From Daphnia pulex (lineage: Eukaryota > Arthropoda > Branchiopoda > Diplostraca > Daphniidae): a DNA stretch of 64,000 bases. Location of the stretch: positions 5,287,501 to 5,351,500 of the forward strand of contig NC_060018.1 in assembly GCF_021134715.1 (NCBI RefSeq). The letters are read 5' to 3'. Both the position numbers and the translations under genes were made by a program. Positions 42,591 through 53,244 of the stretch are shown in pieces. Each line of letters starts with the position of its first letter. Position 1 is the first letter of the stretch. The notes below the pieces were generated by a model, which worked only from the letters and a program-made list of their open reading frames with translations, made no database searches and had not been told where the DNA came from.

Positions 42591-42765
42591 GCTGAAGGAA
42601 ACGCCAGTACGCGCACTTCTTTGCACGACAGTTCTTGACCTGACGGATACTGGAACTCAGATAACAGGTATACTCGACAACAGCTTCATAATCTTCCAAT
42701 TTTCAGTTGTCAACTTTCCGTGAAGTAAATTATTAATGTTATTTATATGTAACCTCCTTTCAGGC

Positions 42766-43361
42766 ATGATGGTGAATAAGATGTTACTGTCGATAAATTA
42801 TCTATCGACTTTCATGTTGGTTATCTTGATTTTGAGCAGCTCTGTTGCATCACATCCTGCAATATCTGAAACTCCATCTGATAAAACGGAAAATAACAAT
42901 TCGGACAAGGAGACTTCCCCTGAAGGTTCGCAAGATTCTTCATGATTAAAAATTCCATAATCCATTAATATTTTCTCTTTTTTTTTATTGCGGTGACTGA
43001 AGCACCTGTATCCAACAGAGCATACACTTCTTCGACAAATTCCAACAACTTGGTCAACAGTTGGAGGAACCTACTGCCGAGTCATTTTGGGGAATTCTTC
43101 GAGGTCTTCGTCTTTTTCATGGAACTGAAATGGCACTACGAAATTGAAGAGGCCATAGCGGCAGTCGGATCAAGGATCAATGACGATCATTATCCCAAAG
43201 AGATCGATGCTACCAAGTCAATCAGTGTTGAAGCTGAAGATGTCGATGACAAAGTTATTGAACATTTTCTCGATCGAACAAATTATCTGAAATATTATTT
43301 GAACGCCATGGCACCAGTATATTACGGCTACCGTAGGAAGTCTGAAATATCGCGATCGTAA
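42766..43361 (+). CDS. Small secreted protein of unknown family, about 172 aa
   Basis: Two coding exons, 42766-42925 and 43003-43361, are joined across a 77-nt GT-AG intron with matching phase and give 172 residues. Residues 1 to about 28 form a signal peptide: a short basic start, a hydrophobic core (LSTFMLVILIL) and a small-residue cleavage region (SSSVAS). Residues 30-60 are a polar, Ser/Thr/Asn/Glu-rich spacer. The rest (about 60-172) has a globular composition with aromatic helices (HFGEFFEVFVFFMELKWHY) and an acidic middle part, and contains no cysteine. The start is the first of two adjacent ATG codons just after the acceptor at 42763. If the intron were retained, the first frame would stop soon after the donor, giving a much shorter product. 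The TATA box upstream and the AATAAA downstream support a compact gene. The family is not recognised; it may be lineage-restricted. Confidence 0.72.
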
Positions 43362-43562
43362 AATCTCGTTTTCCATCCTACGCCAAAATACTTACAGTTT
43401 TGCACATGAATTTTAATTTATTTCATGCTATTAATTGTGGTTGGCTTGCGTTATTCTTGATGCTACTGACAATTATTGTAATTTCAAATATATGGGAGAA
43501 TAAGAATATACATATGGAAACTGGGGTTCATGTGGGTTGAATGGCATCATATGAAACGTGTC

Positions 43563-43568
43563 AATAAA
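43563..43568 (+). terminator. Candidate polyadenylation signal
   Basis: AATAAA about 200 bp after the stop codon of the small secreted protein gene. It is the first canonical hexamer downstream on the plus strand, but an earlier variant signal is possible. Confidence 0.45.
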
Positions 43569-46500
43569 ATGACTACGTGTAATACGTGTAATACTTCCCG
43601 TGCTTATAAATAGTTAGGGATCGGATAAAGGAAATACGGAACATAATGTATATTGTGTTCTTCCAGTCCAGCAGTGGTTGCCGTGTTTCTCCATTTCCGC
43701 TATAGGTCTGATAACAATCAAAACGGTGATTTTGCATTAGCGTTAAGGATTGTTTGATAGTTGCGAGATTCGAAAAGTATTTGGAATAAGAAAACGGGGA
43801 AGAAACAAGATCATTTAGTTTTTTTTTTTTTGGGGGGGGGGGGAAATGATCAGGTAAATCTTCTGGTTGCTGGTGGAATTCTCAAATTCGGCTTAAAATA
43901 AAGCAAGTGCTGTGTTCGAATTCGCTACGGAATTACCTTTAAGTTGATTAAATTAAAGCAAGGTAAAAGCAAGGGTAAAAGTATAGGGCGCCAACGGTTT
44001 CCTGCCACCCCTCCATTATGGTGGGCGTTGTTTTTTCCTTGTGTAATAAAGAAAAGGTAATCGCGAAGGTCGGCAAAAAAGAAAAAATTTTGGAAAGGGA
44101 ATAGAAAAGAGAAAAGTAAAATCAAATTTTGAAAACAAATCACCCCAGTTGTCTCGTGGTCTAGTGCGTGCAGCGGTGCAAGTGTATCTCTCCAAAAAGC
44201 ATATATGACATTTGAAAATTGTGTTTTCGAGTTTCGACTATTCGTAAATTATTACCTTTTGAATTGTGCCAGTGTTTTTAAATTGTGGTAGTAAAATCAG
44301 TGAATACATTTTTACACTGCTCACTTGTATGTTGGGTGGAGCGTGTAAACAGTCGGGTGAACTGAGTTCATTATACCATGGACGGAGGATGTACAACTGC
44401 AAATCAAGCTTGAACTTCGCGGACATCTGTGCTGGGATCAATTTTCCTTTTCGGTAAGTCGTGATTAATGTAATTTATCCAATTGAGCAGAACTCACTGT
44501 TGAATCCCCTTAGGAAAAATTGCTAACTTGAATTTGAGGTCTACTTTAACCCACTTCCACCTTACATTTTGATGCACAGAATTCTGACCTTACGGTATGA
44601 ATGATGCTATTTCCGATTTTGGTAATCTGTTGCGATTTACTGGCTACTGTAGTCTTAAAAAGCTAATTTTTAACCCAACGTCCGCTTCTAGAGTTACTGT
44701 TTGAATTTCTGGAAATCCAATAAGGAGTGAAAATTATGTCTTGTCACCCAAAATTGGTTTTGACGAATGGTACGGAAATCATATGCATTCACACAAGCGT
44801 GTTTTTTTCGCATTCCGTTATTGCGTCATTCCACCACGTCCTGTTAATCCTGTTAATCTGTTAATGATTCTGTCAAAAACGGGTATTCATTTTCGTTTTT
44901 CGAGTAGAAGACTTTCTTACCCGATTCGGTCGTCGTTTCGTTTTGTGGTGTTGTTCGATTTTATTCACCGGACGACTATTAGTAAAATTTCTGATCTTGC
45001 AGGAATCTCGACTTCCGAAAATTTTTATTGAATTTAATAATACCAAGAAACCAAAAGAGAAGTGAATTGCAGCCTATTCGGCATCATGCAGTTTTATAAG
45101 TAAATTCCAATGCTCATAATTTGTATATCATGATGTAAAAAAGGAACTATAGGCATACCATAAAAAATATAATTTAATAAATTCAAATTGCTCCGCTTCT
45201 ATCTATAATTGCTATTTGAGAAACCGCGCTTTTATTTGGGATTTGTGAAACTGTGTAAAAATATAATAGATGGCAGTTTTTATTTCATCTTCCTTAAAGT
45301 AGATGGTGCCACCCTCAAAATCGAGAATAAAATCGAACTCGATATTTTGTTTCATTTCTTTGAGGTTTTGAGGTCCATCCGGTGTATTTGATCCGCTGTA
45401 AGGAGTACCGAGTACCCATTATTCACTCCTTAGCGTGGTAAAATTCGTTTTGTTTGAAATCGTTTAGATTTGAATTGCAATTGCACACCAAAAATTTCTG
45501 TTGACGTTTATGTTACCATACTTTTACTGCCATTAACAGCTAGTATAATTTACTGTAGCAACATTTATCGGTATTAAATCTTGGCGCATATTTCAATTCT
45601 GCTTTCTTTTTCAAGCTAGCCCTTGTAATTCCAACATTCGCTGGTTGGTTACATAATGTTCGACAGCGGGTAAAAGTCACCTCAATAGTTCCACACTTCC
45701 GTCTTTCGTTGGTGTGTTCAATATAAAGTCTTATTAGTGCCAATACCGACTAGCTATTGATAAAAAAATGCATGACAATAAGGCACTTATAATATATGAC
45801 TTTTAATGTTCATTGTTATTGTGTATACCTTTCTCGTTTATCAATGAAAATATTCAGTCAATGTTGAAAATAATCCAGGGAAAAAATCTTCTTAGATGAG
45901 TGAATTGAATTTTTATTGGCGCTTACCAAACTTAATCAGTTTATGTTTGGATTTCCAAATTTGGGCGACGTAACTGGGAACGAATATTTTCAAGATCTTG
46001 ATTGAAGCATCTTTCCTTTGAGACCTGAAATCTGGGAGATTTAAAAATCCTTCTGAGTAGTACGTAAAAACAGCGTGAAATTCCAAAGCGGATGCACAAT
46101 TTCAAATTTTAAACTGGTTAGTTTGAACTTTTCGAGTCTGGGCATCTTAAGGAAAGATCTACAAGCATTTTCTTTTTCCTGTTGGAATATTGAACCTTCT
46201 TGACCATTTCACCTTTTTGGGTGGGGTTCCATCACATTTTTTGGCCTTGTACCTAATGACATTAAAAGACCGGTTTGAATCAGATCTTATTTATTGGAAT
46301 AAAAGAAGAAGAATGTTACAATGATTGGCGGGGTTTTTGTTATGTACAATTAAGGATCTTGCTTTTATGGCTGGACTTGGAAACTACTTGGACGGTTATT
46401 GATTACCTGGTTTTCGGCAAACCTAAATTCCACCTTCGGGATCCGCATCCTCATTAAAATTGAAATGTGATCTCTTGTATGTTAATTGTGTCCTTAAATG

Positions 46501-48147
46501 GCCTAATCCAGTACCTTGTTTTCAAATCAGGACTTGCATTAATTATTATGTATAAGGAAGAAGAGCATAAATTATATTTTCTTAACTGATTATTTTTTAA
46601 ATGTGATTGCGCTGGTTGTGTAATTGTAAAATTAACAACAGTAGATTAAACAGAATGAATGGAAGATTAAATTGTGGTGAAGTACAACTGACGAAGCTAC
46701 CTATTGATGAAGTAGTTACGTAACGCATAATTATATAAATATTGGTGTACAACAAACCAAAACCTGATATTGTAACCCATTGGTTCTGTAATAAATTTAA
46801 AGGATGTTCAACGAATTTCAAAAACAAAGAAAAAACGCTTGCGAAAACTGTAAATTCCATTCATAGTTGTTTAGTCCCCGTCACACCAGAAATATCGGCC
46901 TCATTGAACTGTAGTTCTCGATAGAAATAAAAAAAATAAAAAAGACTGGACTGGTATGACTAGTGATAAGAGAGTCCAGATACCTGTAGTTATACGGCAT
47001 GTTCGGTAATGATGACCGCGTCTATTATATACTATATTTCCATTTGGAAGATTTCTCTCCTAGTTTTCCTTCATTTTTTGTCAATGGATCTATTTTAGAA
47101 AACGGAGTATTTTTTCGTAATCAAGACGAGATCCCGTTATTTCAGCTAACAGACTGTATATCTGACAGAACTAGAATGGTCGAGGTTTTATACATTAAAG
47201 CTGTGTCAAATGTAATGAAGATAAACATTGTAACTGATGGTTAGGTTTAACTTAAAATTGAATGTATTGTTATTTTCATACGCTTCTTGTCAGTGTCAAT
47301 CATCATTCCAACTTTTTTTAAAAAAAGGTTTCAACATTGTTTTCAATTGAATTATTTATGCGTGGGTTCGAAGTTTTTTTTTCCCCATGAATCTCGTGAA
47401 AATTGGAGGTAGGCTAGACTGGTTTGTCTCCAATTCGAGACATGTGTGATTTGTTTTTTCTTTTTGGAATAAAATTAAGGGATATATTTGTAAATCCTAG
47501 TTCCACGCAAATCATTGACCTTTTTTAAAAAATTCTTTGACGACTAAAAACCTGAAATTGGTCTTCATGTCTCATTCGTGTCAGACTCACAAGAAGAAAA
47601 TCCGACACGGGTTTTTGGAGCTCGCTTCGCTCCAGACACTGGCACGGAAGATAAAATTCGTGAAAAACTAGAACGCGGAAAAAGTTTACAAGCTCAGGGG
47701 TTCTTTTTTTTCTTAAAGTCAAATAATACGGCGCGTGAGCAATCACTGAGTATCACGAACGTTTTAGTTTATTTTTGTTTTCATTGATTGCGTTCTCACA
47801 CCAATGCGGATGGTTATCAGATTCAGGGATTAAGTCGTCAAGGCAAATTAAGTGTCCGCGCAAGTGATTTGACATGTCTTGGTAATTACAGTTAAAATAA
47901 ATCAGTACACGGAGAGTGGGTTATAGATTGTGTTCCTATTAGTTACCTAAAACTAAAAATTATTATTAAAAGCTCTATAATATTTCTGCGGCACAGCATT
48001 GTTACCCTTCGTCGTCATGTGTCCAACCGATTACACAACCACTGCCTTTTGAGTGCGACGCGTGAAGGAATTTTAAAACCAAACTTTTTAAAGACATTTT
48101 TAACCATGTTAACCTTATTTTATGGTTATTCTTGTATGCTGATTTTA
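43569..48147. other. Intergenic AT-rich stretch
   Basis: No gene could be supported. There is a T-run followed by a G-run at about 43820-43843, and a few open frames of 60-96 codons without recognisable features. A frame at 44266-44454 ends at a strong donor (TTTTCG before GTAAGTC) but no partner exon was found. Around 44146-44165 a TGGTCTAGTG sequence resembles a tRNA A-box, without a convincing tRNA fold. Confidence 0.5.
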
Positions 48148-48149
48148 TA

Positions 48150-48570
48150 CAGTACCCACCAAACTATTAGGTACACCCCCCTATTTTCAATGCATTCTTA
48201 TGGCACTACGTGTCCTGGAAAAATGCAATAACTCTTGAACCGCTTGGGCTAGATTTTTTTCCTTTTGGCCCTGAGTAGATCTAATGATGATCTACATTTT
48301 TTCTACACATGAAGTTGTCGTAGGATTAACCCCCACGGCGCTACGGTATCGTTCAGTTTATTAGGTACACCCGTTTTCCCCCCATATGCGCCGTGTTAAA
48401 TACGGCGTTTTCCAAAATTTACAAAAAATACTAAAAATCAAGCTAAAATATTTTTCTTTGTGCCAAAAGATGCAGAATTCTTCACTCTATACGAATATAA
48501 AGAATAATTTACAATCAAATCAACTCAGAGAACCCTTCCCTATACCTCAAAGTTTTCCACTTCAAAATTT
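48150..48570 (+). repeat. Left terminal inverted repeat of the foldback element
   Basis: 421-bp arm. The direct-repeat motif TATTAGGTACACCC lies at 48165-48178 (outer) and 48359-48372 (inner). Confidence 0.9.
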
Positions 48571-48624
48571 GTACTTTTTTCAACAAACTTGCACTTTCGC
48601 CAGCAGAGGGCGCCCAATTTCGCC

Positions 48625-49045
48625 AAATTTTGAAGTGGAAAACTTTGAGGTATAGGGAAGGGTTCTCTGAGTTGGTTTGATTGTAAATTATTCTTTATAT
48701 TCGCATAGAGTGAAGAATTCTGCATCTTTTGGCACAAAGAAAAAGATTTTAGCTTGATTTTTAGTATTTTTTGTAAATTTTGGAAAACGCCGTATTTAAC
48801 ACGGCGCATATGGGGGGAAAACGGGTGTACCTAATAAACTGAACGATACCGTAGCGCCGTGGGGGTTAATCCTACGACAACTTCATGTGTAGAAAAAATG
48901 TAGATCATCATTAGATCTACTCAGGGCCAAAAGGAAAAAAATCTAGCCCAAGCGGTTCAAGAGTTATTGCATTTTTCTAGGACACGTAGTGCCATAAGAA
49001 TGCATTGAAAATAGGGGGGTGTACCTAATAGTTTGGTGGGTACTG
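48625..49045 (-). repeat. Right terminal inverted repeat of the foldback element
   Basis: 421-bp arm, reverse complement of 48150-48570 with about four substitutions. The motif lies in reverse orientation at 48823-48836 (inner) and 49017-49030 (outer). Confidence 0.9.
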
Positions 49046-49047
49046 TA

Positions 49048-49479
49048 CATCGTGTATACTTCTAACATGCAAGCGAGATACATTTAAGTAAGTCAAAAAC
49101 CGCTAGCACTACCATACAAGAAGATGTCGTCCTTGATTGCCAAAAAAACGAGCTACCAATCGGCATACCACCTTTTTTTCTCGGGTTAAATACGTTAAAT
49201 TATTTTACTGCTAATAATGATTACGATAAAAGCTTACCAAGGAGCATGGTAAACTATGTCTTACCATTGTTGCGCTCCCTAGGTTGGATCCTGACTACTG
49301 GAATAATCCTGCCGTTAGATTTAATGATAATTTTGGTGCAATAATAACCGCCATTCCTAGTCCGATTGCGTTTTCGTTGTCCAATTCTTGACAGAAACAA
49401 ATCAGACTTCTTCTCAACGTTTGACATTCAGAGACTGAGCGAGTTGACATAAGTTCATATTAAGCCATTTAAAAAGTTT
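49048..49479. other. Intergenic stretch
   Basis: Sequence between the foldback element and the conserved 3' end of the first secreted paralogue. No coding exon was seen. Confidence 0.5.
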
Positions 49480-49660
49480 GCAAAAAAGTGTATTTATATA
49501 ATAGGCATCTAAAATCAGACCTTTTTGGGGAATGAAATAAATACTACCATAAATCGTCTCTATATGTAGTCTATACACTGACTCATTAATGACGATTTTA
49601 AGCAACGGGATTGAGCTGAAGCAATACGCTGTTTGGCTGTAGACTGTGGATGTACGATTC
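49480..49660 (-). other. Conserved 3' UTR of secreted paralogue A
   Basis: About 180 bp directly downstream of the stop codon at 49661-49663. By eye it matches the equivalent region of paralogue B (about 53056-53244) at roughly 90 percent, apart from a 9-bp insertion in B. No AATAAA was seen at its far end; where B has AATAAA, A reads ATATAAA. Confidence 0.75.
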
Positions 49661-50844
49661 TCAAGGATATGCAGCTGTGTAATAATAATATGATCGCCAG
49701 TTGCACCTCAATATACCATTGGCGGCAGTACTTGTCACTACTAGTTGCATGGATCCAATCTCGGTTCTTGGTGTATCTGATACAGAAGCGATTTGGCCCG
49801 TGTTCTATCAGAAGTAAAAGAAAAGTCATTCAACAAATATGTCTTGGTCTTGAAATCACTTAAACACGTAGGCTACTGCATGTGAAGACGATGTAACTAC
49901 GAGTAATTTTTGTCTAAAGAAATTACCGTGAAGACTGCTACAGCAGTTAAATCGGTGCAAATCAGTCTGATTCTGGTGTTCACAGCTGAGCTTGCGGTGA
50001 TTCCAACTACCGCAACCTGACCCGCAGTTTGCAGTTTGATCTCGAGAGTTCCGTGATGAGCATCGGTTGCCTTTTTACAAGGACCAAGACCATTAGCACC
50101 TATATCAGCAAGGAGGCACTCTGATATCAAAGGGAAAACGGATACAAAAACATTGATTAAGGAAAACGGTATTATGTTATTACATAACTAATTTTGCCAC
50201 TACATAATATAAATAAGAGTGTTGGTAGTACCTCCTGCTGCCGGGTGAATAGTAATGAGTGCTTGTCTGTTGAATCGCTTTTTCCACCATTTTAGTTTAT
50301 CCTTGTCATCAACCCCGTCGTTAACCCTCCATGCAGCATCAATTGGATCACTGTCGCCTATGTAAAAAAAAGTTGTATTAATTATGTTAAGAGAAATATA
50401 ACGGACACCATATGGGGTGACTATAGTTTGGATGTAACTAGGCTAATTCGATTCGTTACCTGATGGCAAAAATGAGGGATATGAGGGATACGACCAAGGC
50501 CAACTCGGTACTCTACTCTGTTGGCTTAAGAATGCTCCTTCCGAAGGTGACATAAACGGGTTTCCATAAAGACTGCTTTCAGGATAATAGTATTGGGATT
50601 GCGGCGAAGGATAGAACTGGGGTGCAAATAAAAGTTGTTTGGATTCGCGGTTTTCTCCTGCTTGCGGAAGATCCTCCTCGGCTGTAGTCACTGTTAGACA
50701 ACAGACTGTTGCCATCTAAATAATTCGAGTACATTTAAATATTTCGATTAAGTTCGTAATTTAGTCTATGACCAATGAAGTAAAAACTGTAATCCAAATA
50801 ATTACCAGTAACAATGAAAGCGATGCGGAACTCGTAAGTGCCAT
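49661..50844 (-). CDS. Secreted four-cysteine protein, paralogue A, about 252 aa
   Basis: Five exons in reading order: 50844-50806, 50715-50460, 50357-50232, 50120-49927 and 49804-49661. All introns are GT-AG and 74-122 nt long, the phases agree, and the product is 252 residues. The first exon encodes only 13 residues and, with the next exon, forms a signal peptide (residues 1 to about 24, hydrophobic LSLLL core, CC at 18-19). Residues 25-98 are a Tyr/Pro/Ser-rich region (FAPQFYPS and QYYYPESSLYGNPF). A KWWKKRFNRQ basic-aromatic patch follows in exon 3. The C-terminal half holds four cysteines, 142, 155, 195 and 239, in alternating beta-strand-like sequence, with GLGPC and CNW conserved in paralogue B. 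Two disulphides are likely. The layout recalls CUB-like beta-sandwich domains, but that is only a suggestion. Function is unknown; an extracellular location is inferred. Confidence 0.85.
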
Positions 50845-50950
50845 TGTGGATCGATGAAGAAACAGTGGTTTTTTTTTCTCCTGTAGAATTCTGTAGTATC
50901 CTGAACGAAAGATTCAAGTGGACTTGCGACTAAGATCTGAACGTCCCGTG

Positions 50951-50958
50951 TTTATATA
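50951..50958 (-). promoter_or_regulatory. TATA box of secreted paralogue A
   Basis: TATATAAA on the minus strand, 107 bp upstream of the ATG at 50844. A GTTCAGATC sequence about 25 bp downstream could be the initiator. Paralogue B has a TATA box at nearly the same distance (105 bp). Confidence 0.75.
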
Positions 50959-51046
50959 GGTATTCGGGAAGGCGGGAAGGGCTTTGAGGGAATGCTCTTG
51001 TCAAGAGATGTATGTATTTTCTGAGTTGGTATGTAACAAGTTTTCA

Positions 51047-51048
<2 letters not shown>

Positions 51049-51078
<30 letters not shown>
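51049..51078. repeat. 30-nt T homopolymer
   Basis: An uninterrupted run of about 30 T bases some 90 bp upstream of the TATA box of paralogue A. Length is likely to be unstable. Confidence 0.88.
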
Positions 51079-51079
<1 letters not shown>

Positions 51080-51459
51080 GTTTCTTGTTTGAATTTCCAT
51101 ATTCGGGAAATTGTGTGACATTTTATGGTGGGTGTGTGATCAAGATAGCGGTTCCGTTATTTGAACTAAAATATATCGAGAAACGACGGTCAACAATAAG
51201 AAACCTCTGATATTTTAATAGGGTAATCTTCCTGACTGGTTTCCTGTCCTGAAACATGTTATGTCGTGGCTGGGCAATACAGACAAGATACTTATTCGTT
51301 TACTAGACTCGTTGGTTGACCCAAACATTGTACACAATGCTGTGCATTGCCACTGCACTGGGGATGATGGAAGTGGGTTGACCGCTCCGACCTTTGTTAA
51401 AAAATTTTCTTCCAATCCGTGTACATCCAATGATGCAAGTAGACAGGTTTTCTTTTAAC

Positions 51460-51490
51460 CGATAGTTCAATGTCCTCTCGTGTCCTGGTA
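51460..51490 (-). promoter_or_regulatory. Upstream block shared with paralogue B
   Basis: About 25 of 30 bases match 54781-54811. The block lies some 615 bp upstream of the paralogue A start, against about 440 bp for paralogue B. It may be a leftover of the duplication or a retained regulatory element. Confidence 0.4.
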
Positions 51491-53055
51491 CGTCACAAAC
51501 CAATTATCACAGCATCATCCTTTATTCAAATGCAGTGAGAGTAAAGTAGACACGCAATTACGAAGAACATTTTTCACCAGATCTGATCTGTTTTCTTGAA
51601 GTGGTTATACATCGATCATCGATCGGCTGTTTTTTTATTTTACGTCGTCGCGAATTTTTTTAGACTTCGTCATTCTGAATTTATGGAAATGTTGAATGAA
51701 ATAATAAGCGACTTTGGCAATCGACGTGTTAAAAGATGTGTCCCGCGTCAGTTAATTATTTCTCTGTAAGGAGTTGTTATTGAATGCACACACAATCATG
51801 TAAAGGCTACGGAGCGGAAGTCACGTCTAGAATCGCTCGTAAAATCTGGATGGGGTTATTTGGTCAGAAATAATGAGACAATCAATCAACTAATAATATA
51901 CTAGCGGAAACACTGATACATTTGAAACATCAATATCGTTGTTTTCACATTTATGTATAGGATAATTTCCTTTGCGCGTAAAATAATGTTAAACAATAAA
52001 AGGATAAATGCGGATAAATGAATTGCAATCATGCTATTGCAGACGGCCAACGCATATCATATAAACTCGATTAGCACGAAAGACAGCGAGGCAGTTTCAA
52101 AATATTAACGAAAATTGGACCTATCCCCCTGATAAAAGTCCCTGAGTTTGATTGTATGCGGCTTTCTGGATTGTGTTTTTGAAACAAATTTATCTCTTCA
52201 GTCTTACTGGAGGTCTTTATTCAGTGACGGCATTAAGATTATTGAAGGTATTTAAATATTCTTTGAATGGTCGTATATCGCCAGAGGTTCCATTAAAAAA
52301 ATTTCCATTGGAGAAGTTAATAAGACTATTGTATAAATATTTAAGATTCACTGACCCAAGGAATGTAGTGTAAAGCTTTAGCCACTCACTACATTTAGCT
52401 CACACCATACATTTTTATATTGGCAATTGTATTTGATGTAACGTTAGCGAAATCTCTTTTAGACTTTCCCCCGACGTATTTTTCTAATAATTTAAAATGT
52501 ATTATTTTATGTCATTTTTTTTCAATCAAATTCTAATTATTCATTTAAAAAATGTATGAAAGACCTTATTTGAGAAACCGGGACGCAGCCCCCACTGCAT
52601 CAAAGCACCCTGCACCCCCCATGGTTCTGATAGACATTAGTTTCAAATATGAAGAAAAAAATGATGGTGTTATGACAAAGAAGAAATCACGAAATCAATA
52701 AATTGCATCAAAAACAAATTTTTAAAAAAGAGGCTATTAAAGGGAAACGCGCGCGCACTCTAATTAGGGATCCTTTAACGAATCCGATTCTTCAGAGGGA
52801 ACAATCAATGATGTCTTTAATATTATTGTTAACTAACTTATTTTCTTGTAGAGTATAGGTCGCGTGAAAGACGTCCAAATATTGCAAATCAAGAAATTAA
52901 AGTTGCCATTAAAAAAAAAGTAATTTTTGAAATGCTTTATGAAATTGACCCATGAATGTGAATTTATTTGGCCGGATATAATATTAGTATTTTATATTTA
53001 TTAGTATGGATTTAATAGACCAGATAACATCATGTAAAACCCATTTTTTTTTTTT

Positions 53056-53244
53056 TGCAAATGTGTATTTATTTAATAGGCATCTAAAATCAGACCTTTT
53101 TGGGGAATGAAATAAATACTACCATAGATCGTCTCTATATACGACAAATGTAGTCTATACACTGACATATTATTGACGATTTTAAGCAACGGAATTGAGC
53201 TGAAGCAACACACTGGTCGGCTGTAGACTGCGGATGTGCAATCC
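53056..53244 (-). other. Conserved 3' UTR of secreted paralogue B
   Basis: About 180 bp downstream of the stop codon at 53245-53247, close to identical with the 3' UTR of paralogue A. It ends with a canonical AATAAA on the minus strand at 53068-53073, followed by a 14-nt A-run (T-run 53043-53056 on the plus strand). Confidence 0.75.
53068..53073 (-). terminator. Polyadenylation signal of paralogue B
   Basis: AATAAA on the minus strand about 170 bp after the stop codon, at the far edge of the conserved 3' UTR block. Confidence 0.65.

Larger units (their letters stand above)
48150..49045. mobile_element. 896-bp foldback element with Tc1/mariner-like ends
   Basis: The element is an almost perfect palindrome. 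The left arm, 48150-48570, and the right arm, 48625-49045, are each 421 bp and differ at only about four positions that I could find. They are separated by a unique 54-bp spacer at 48571-48624. Both ends read CAGTACCCACC outward and are flanked by TA (48148-48149 and 49046-49047), the target duplication of the Tc1/mariner superfamily. Each arm carries a 14-bp motif (TATTAGGTACACCC) twice, 194 bp apart. There is no transposase frame; the two 89-codon open frames on opposite strands are mirror copies produced by the palindrome. It is therefore non-autonomous, of foldback or MITE type. A transcript through it would fold into a hairpin of about 420 bp. Confidence 0.92.
50959..53055. other. Spacer between the two secreted paralogues
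   Basis: It contains a 30-nt T-run (51049-51078) and a 30-bp block at 51460-51490 that is shared with the region upstream of paralogue B. The remainder is AT-rich. A plus-strand open frame at 52152-52373 has no recognisable features. No third gene copy or remnant exon of the family was seen. Confidence 0.5.

Noticed and set aside
44140..44240. tRNA-like sequence with a TGGTCTAGTG A-box and a TTCGAGTTTCGAC stretch
   Set aside because: No acceptor stem or regular cloverleaf could be drawn and the B-box is poor. At best it is a decayed tRNA-derived element.
44266..44454. Open frame ending at a strong GTAAGT donor
   Set aside because: No upstream acceptor or downstream exon could be matched in phase, and no protein features are visible.
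47578..47787. Plus-strand frame beginning SDSQEENPTRVFGARFAP
   Set aside because: The first half looks coding but there is no start ATG in frame, no splice partner and it runs into a T-run. The GGAGCTCGCTTCGCTCC hairpin within it is short and unexplained.
48386..48809. Two opposite-strand open frames of 89 codons with almost the same protein
   Set aside because: They are mirror images created by the palindromic arms of the foldback element and run partly through its loop. There is no transposase or other known motif.
52152..52373. Plus-strand frame of 73 codons between the two secreted paralogues
   Set aside because: No signal peptide, no similarity to the neighbouring family and no promoter elements were seen.
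53043..53073. A-run next to the polyadenylation signal of paralogue B, as in a retrocopy
   Set aside because: Paralogue B keeps all four introns at the same positions and phases as A and has its own TATA box, so it did not arise by retroposition.
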